From an uncultured Collinsella sp. (GTDB lineage: Bacteria; Actinomycetota; Coriobacteriia; Coriobacteriales; Coriobacteriaceae): a stretch of DNA of 7,922 bases. Made by a program: the position numbers and the translations under genes. The notes beneath the pieces were generated by a model. It ran no database searches. It was given only the letters and a program-made list of their open reading frames with translations, and was not told the DNA's origin. Shown here one piece after another: positions 5,618 through 7,922 of this stretch (within the stretch, counting starts at the first letter, position 1; every line of letters starts with the position of its first letter). The stretch covers positions 1 to 7,922 of the forward strand of contig CAJLAN010000067.1 in the NCBI GenBank assembly GCA_905204635.1. The letters are read 5' to 3'.

Positions 5618-7922
5618 TTACTTGACCACCAGGTTAACCAGCTTGCCAGGCACGCAGATGGCCTTGACGACCGTCTTGCCCTCGAGCCACTTGGCGACGG
5701 CAGCCTCGGCAGCAGCCTGCATCTCCTCGTTGGAGGCGTCGCGGGCAACGTCGATGCGGCCACGGACCTTGCCAAGCACCTGGACCACGATCTGCACCGT
5801 GTCCTCGATGGACTCGGCCAGGTCGAACTCGGGCCAGGCGGCGGTGTAGGCGTTGCCCTCACAGCCGAGTGCCTCATGCCACAGCTCGTCGGCCCAGAAC
5901 GGGCAAATGGGGGCAAGGACGCTTACGATGTCCTTGGCCACGCCGTAGCACAGGGCCTTGTCGCGGTCAGCGCCCTCGGTGGCGTTGAGGTAGGCGCTCG
6001 CGGCGTTGACGAGTTCCATGACGGCCGAGATCGCGGTGTTGAACTGGCCGCGGTCGAAGTCCTCGGTGCACTTGGCAATGGTGCGATGACGCTCGCGATA
6101 GAGCTTCATCGCGACCTCGTCGAGCGCGGACTTGTCAAAGGCCACGTTGGCGTCGCCGGACTGGACGAGCTGCCACACGATACGCCAGGCGCGCTTAATG
6201 AAGCGATTAGCGCCCTCGACGGCCTTGGGATCCCAGTCGAAGTCCTTCTCGGGCGGGGCGATAAACAGGATCGCCAGACGCATGGTGTCGGCGCCGTAGG
6301 GCTCGATGACCGAGCTCGGGGGCACGACGTTTCCCTTGGACTTGGACATGGTGTCGCCGTTCTCGTCCTTGACCATGCCCTGGCACAGCAAGTTGGTAAA
6401 GGGCTCGTCCACGCTCAGCAGGCCCAGGTCGCGCAGCGCCTTGGTAAAGAAGCGACTGTAGAGCAGGTGCAGAATGGCATGCTCGATGCCGCCGATGTAG
6501 TTATCGACGGGCATCCAACGGTCGGCGGCCTCGCGGGAGAAGGGCAGCTCGGTGTTGTGCGGGTCGGTATAGCGCAGGTAATACCAGCTGGAGCAGGTGA
6601 AGGTGTCCATGGTATCGGTCTCGCGCTTGGCCGGGCGGCCGCAGACCGGGCAGGTGGTCTCGTAGAACTCCTTGCACTCGGCGAGGGTCTCGCCGGCACC
6701 CAGGTCCAGGTTCTCGGGCAGCGTCACCGGCAGCTGGTCCTCGGGCACGGGCACGATGCCGCAGTGCTCGCAGTGGATAGCCGGGATGGGGTTGCCCCAG
6801 TAGCGCTGGCGGCTGATGAGCCAGTCGCGCAGACGGAACTCGACTTTGCGACGACCGCAGCCCATGGCCTCGAGGTCGGCCACGATGGCAGCCTCGCCCT
6901 CGGAGTGCTTGCCGCCGCGCATGCCGGTGTACTTGCCGGACTGGACCAGCGTGCCCTCGGCAGCGTGGGCGCAATCCCAGTCGACGGTCTCGGCATGGAA
7001 GGTATCGATGGTCTCGCCGCTGGCCTCGACGGCAGCGCGGTCGTCATCGTCCAGAATGATCGGCACAATAGGCAGATCGTACTTGCGGGCGAACTCAAAG
7101 TCACGCTGGTCGCCGCAGGGAACGGCCATGACGGCGCCGGTGCCGTAGTCGGCAACGACATAATCGGCAACCCACACGGGGACCTTCTCGCCGTTGACGG
7201 GGTTCACCACATAGCGGCCGGTAAAGGCACCGTGCTTCTCGAGGGTGCCCTGGGCACGCTCGACGGCAGAGATATGCTTGGAGTCCTCGACGATCTTGGT
7301 GACGGCCTCCTCGTACTCCGTGCCCTCGACGAGCTCGTGCAGGCGCGCGTACTCAGGAGCCAGGACAAAGAAGGAGACACCAAAGAGCGTGTCGGCTCGC
7401 GTGGTGAAGACGGTGATCTTGCCCTCGTCGCCCTCGATGGGCTCGCCATCCTTGTCGCACAGGGTAAAGTCGACCTCGGCGCCCTCGGAGCGGCCGATCC
7501 AGTTGGCCTGCATCTGCTTGACGCGCTCGGGCCAGCCGGGGAGCTTCTCCAGGTCGTCGAGCAGCTCCTGGGAGTACTCGGTGATCTTGTAGTACCACTG
7601 CTCAAGGTCGCGCTTCTCGGGCTCAGTGCCGCAGCGCCAGCACTTGCCCTCGGTAACCTGCTCGTTGGCCAGAACGGTCTTGCAGTTGGGGCACCAGTTC
7701 ACCGGGTTCTTCTTACGGTAGACCAGGCCCTTTTCCCACATCTTCTCAAAGATCCACTGACCCCAGCGGTAATAGTCGGGGCTGCAGGTCTTGACCATGC
7801 GATCCAGATCGTAGGAGAAGCCCATGCGCTTCATCGTGGCAAGCGCCTGATCCATGTTCTTATACGTCCAGGCGGCAGCCTGCGTATTGTGTTTGATGGC
7901 GGCGTTCTCGGCGGGCAGGCCA
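5618..7922 (-). CDS. leuS: Leucyl-tRNA synthetase, 5' end missing
   Basis: LeuRS attaches leucine to tRNA-Leu in the cytoplasm and edits mischarged tRNA. The frame is open to the window edge, which cuts off the N-terminus with the HIGH motif; 767 residues remain, and the edge reads [20 protein letters not shown], typical of LeuRS. Positions below count from the first Met inside the window (codon at 7855). Cys pairs 55/58 and 72/75 form a zinc-type module. The editing domain has TTRADT (151-156) and [18 protein letters not shown] (238-255). A second Cys set, 362/365 and 402/405, is also zinc-like. The catalytic core has [11 protein letters not shown] (422-432), [16 protein letters not shown] (455-470) and TMSKSKGN (502-509). 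The anticodon-binding helical region and the C-terminal tRNA-binding domain, ending [11 protein letters not shown], are complete. The first Lys of KMSKS is Thr; the catalytic second Lys is kept. The promoter and start lie outside the window. Confidence 0.97.
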   Translation of the reverse strand, partial: GLPAENAAIKHNTQAAAWTYKNMDQALATMKRMGFSYDLDRMVKTCSPDYYRWGQWIFEKMWEKGLVYRKKNPVNWCPNCKTVLANEQVTEGKCWRCGTEPEKRDLEQWYYKITEYSQELLDDLEKLPGWPERVKQMQANWIGRSEGAEVDFTLCDKDGEPIEGDEGKITVFTTRADTLFGVSFFVLAPEYARLHELVEGTEYEEAVTKIVEDSKHISAVERAQGTLEKHGAFTGRYVVNPVNGEKVPVWVADYVVADYGTGAVMAVPCGDQRDFEFARKYDLPIVPIILDDDDRAAVEASGETIDTFHAETVDWDCAHAAEGTLVQSGKYTGMRGGKHSEGEAAIVADLEAMGCGRRKVEFRLRDWLISRQRYWGNPIPAIHCEHCGIVPVPEDQLPVTLPENLDLGAGETLAECKEFYETTCPVCGRPAKRETDTMDTFTCSSWYYLRYTDPHNTELPFSREAADRWMPVDNYIGGIEHAILHLLYSRFFTKALRDLGLLSVDEPFTNLLCQGMVKDENGDTMSKSKGNVVPPSSVIEPYGADTMRLAILFIAPPEKDFDWDPKAVEGANRFIKRAWRIVWQLVQSGDANVAFDKSALDEVAMKLYRERHRTIAKCTEDFDRGQFNTAISAVMELVNAASAYLNATEGADRDKALCYGVAKDIVSVLAPICPFWADELWHEALGCEGNAYTAAWPEFDLAESIEDTVQIVVQVLGKVRGRIDVARDASNEEMQAAAEAAVAKWLEGKTVVKAICVPGKLVNLVVK

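Overview
This is a GC-rich bacterial chromosome window made almost entirely of translation and transcription housekeeping genes. The proteins look actinobacterial, and my best guess is a gut Coriobacteriia member close to Collinsella. That rests on base composition, the protein style and the small lipoprotein; it is an inference from memory, not a search result. I see no mobile element, CRISPR array, rRNA or tRNA.

Layout. On the minus strand, read right to left from about 4680, lies the classical operon rimP (4076-4570), nusA (2827-4074), infB (25-2736) and the first codons of a gene that by position should be rbfA (1-13). It serves ribosome maturation, transcription elongation and termination, and translation initiation. 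ylxR and the L7Ae-like ylxQ, which often sit between nusA and infB, are absent; a 90-base gap with two hairpins is there instead. rimP and nusA are one base apart and probably translationally coupled. On the plus strand, 4941-5513 encodes an orphan secreted lipoprotein. It faces leuS (5618 to the window edge, minus strand, 5' end missing), and the two converge on a shared bidirectional terminator.

The most interesting part is the roughly 110-base rimP leader. A good extended -10 promoter (4649-4677) is followed after about 26 bases by a strong intrinsic terminator (4591-4623): a 13-bp stem with a UUCG loop and six U. No gene upstream on that strand needs it, so it looks like an attenuator. 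Because the operon encodes NusA, which stimulates intrinsic termination, it could be an autoregulatory loop. A three-codon ORF starts about four bases from the predicted transcript start and stops just before the hairpin, which suggests a second, translation-linked input.

Second, NusA ends after its KH domains in an acidic tail carrying a Cys-x9-Cys-x10-Cys-x2-His motif that resembles a small zinc knuckle. Smaller points are substitutions in normally conserved motifs of IF-2 (switch I), LeuRS (KMSKS and editing site) and RimP, and an inverted repeat upstream of the lipoprotein gene.
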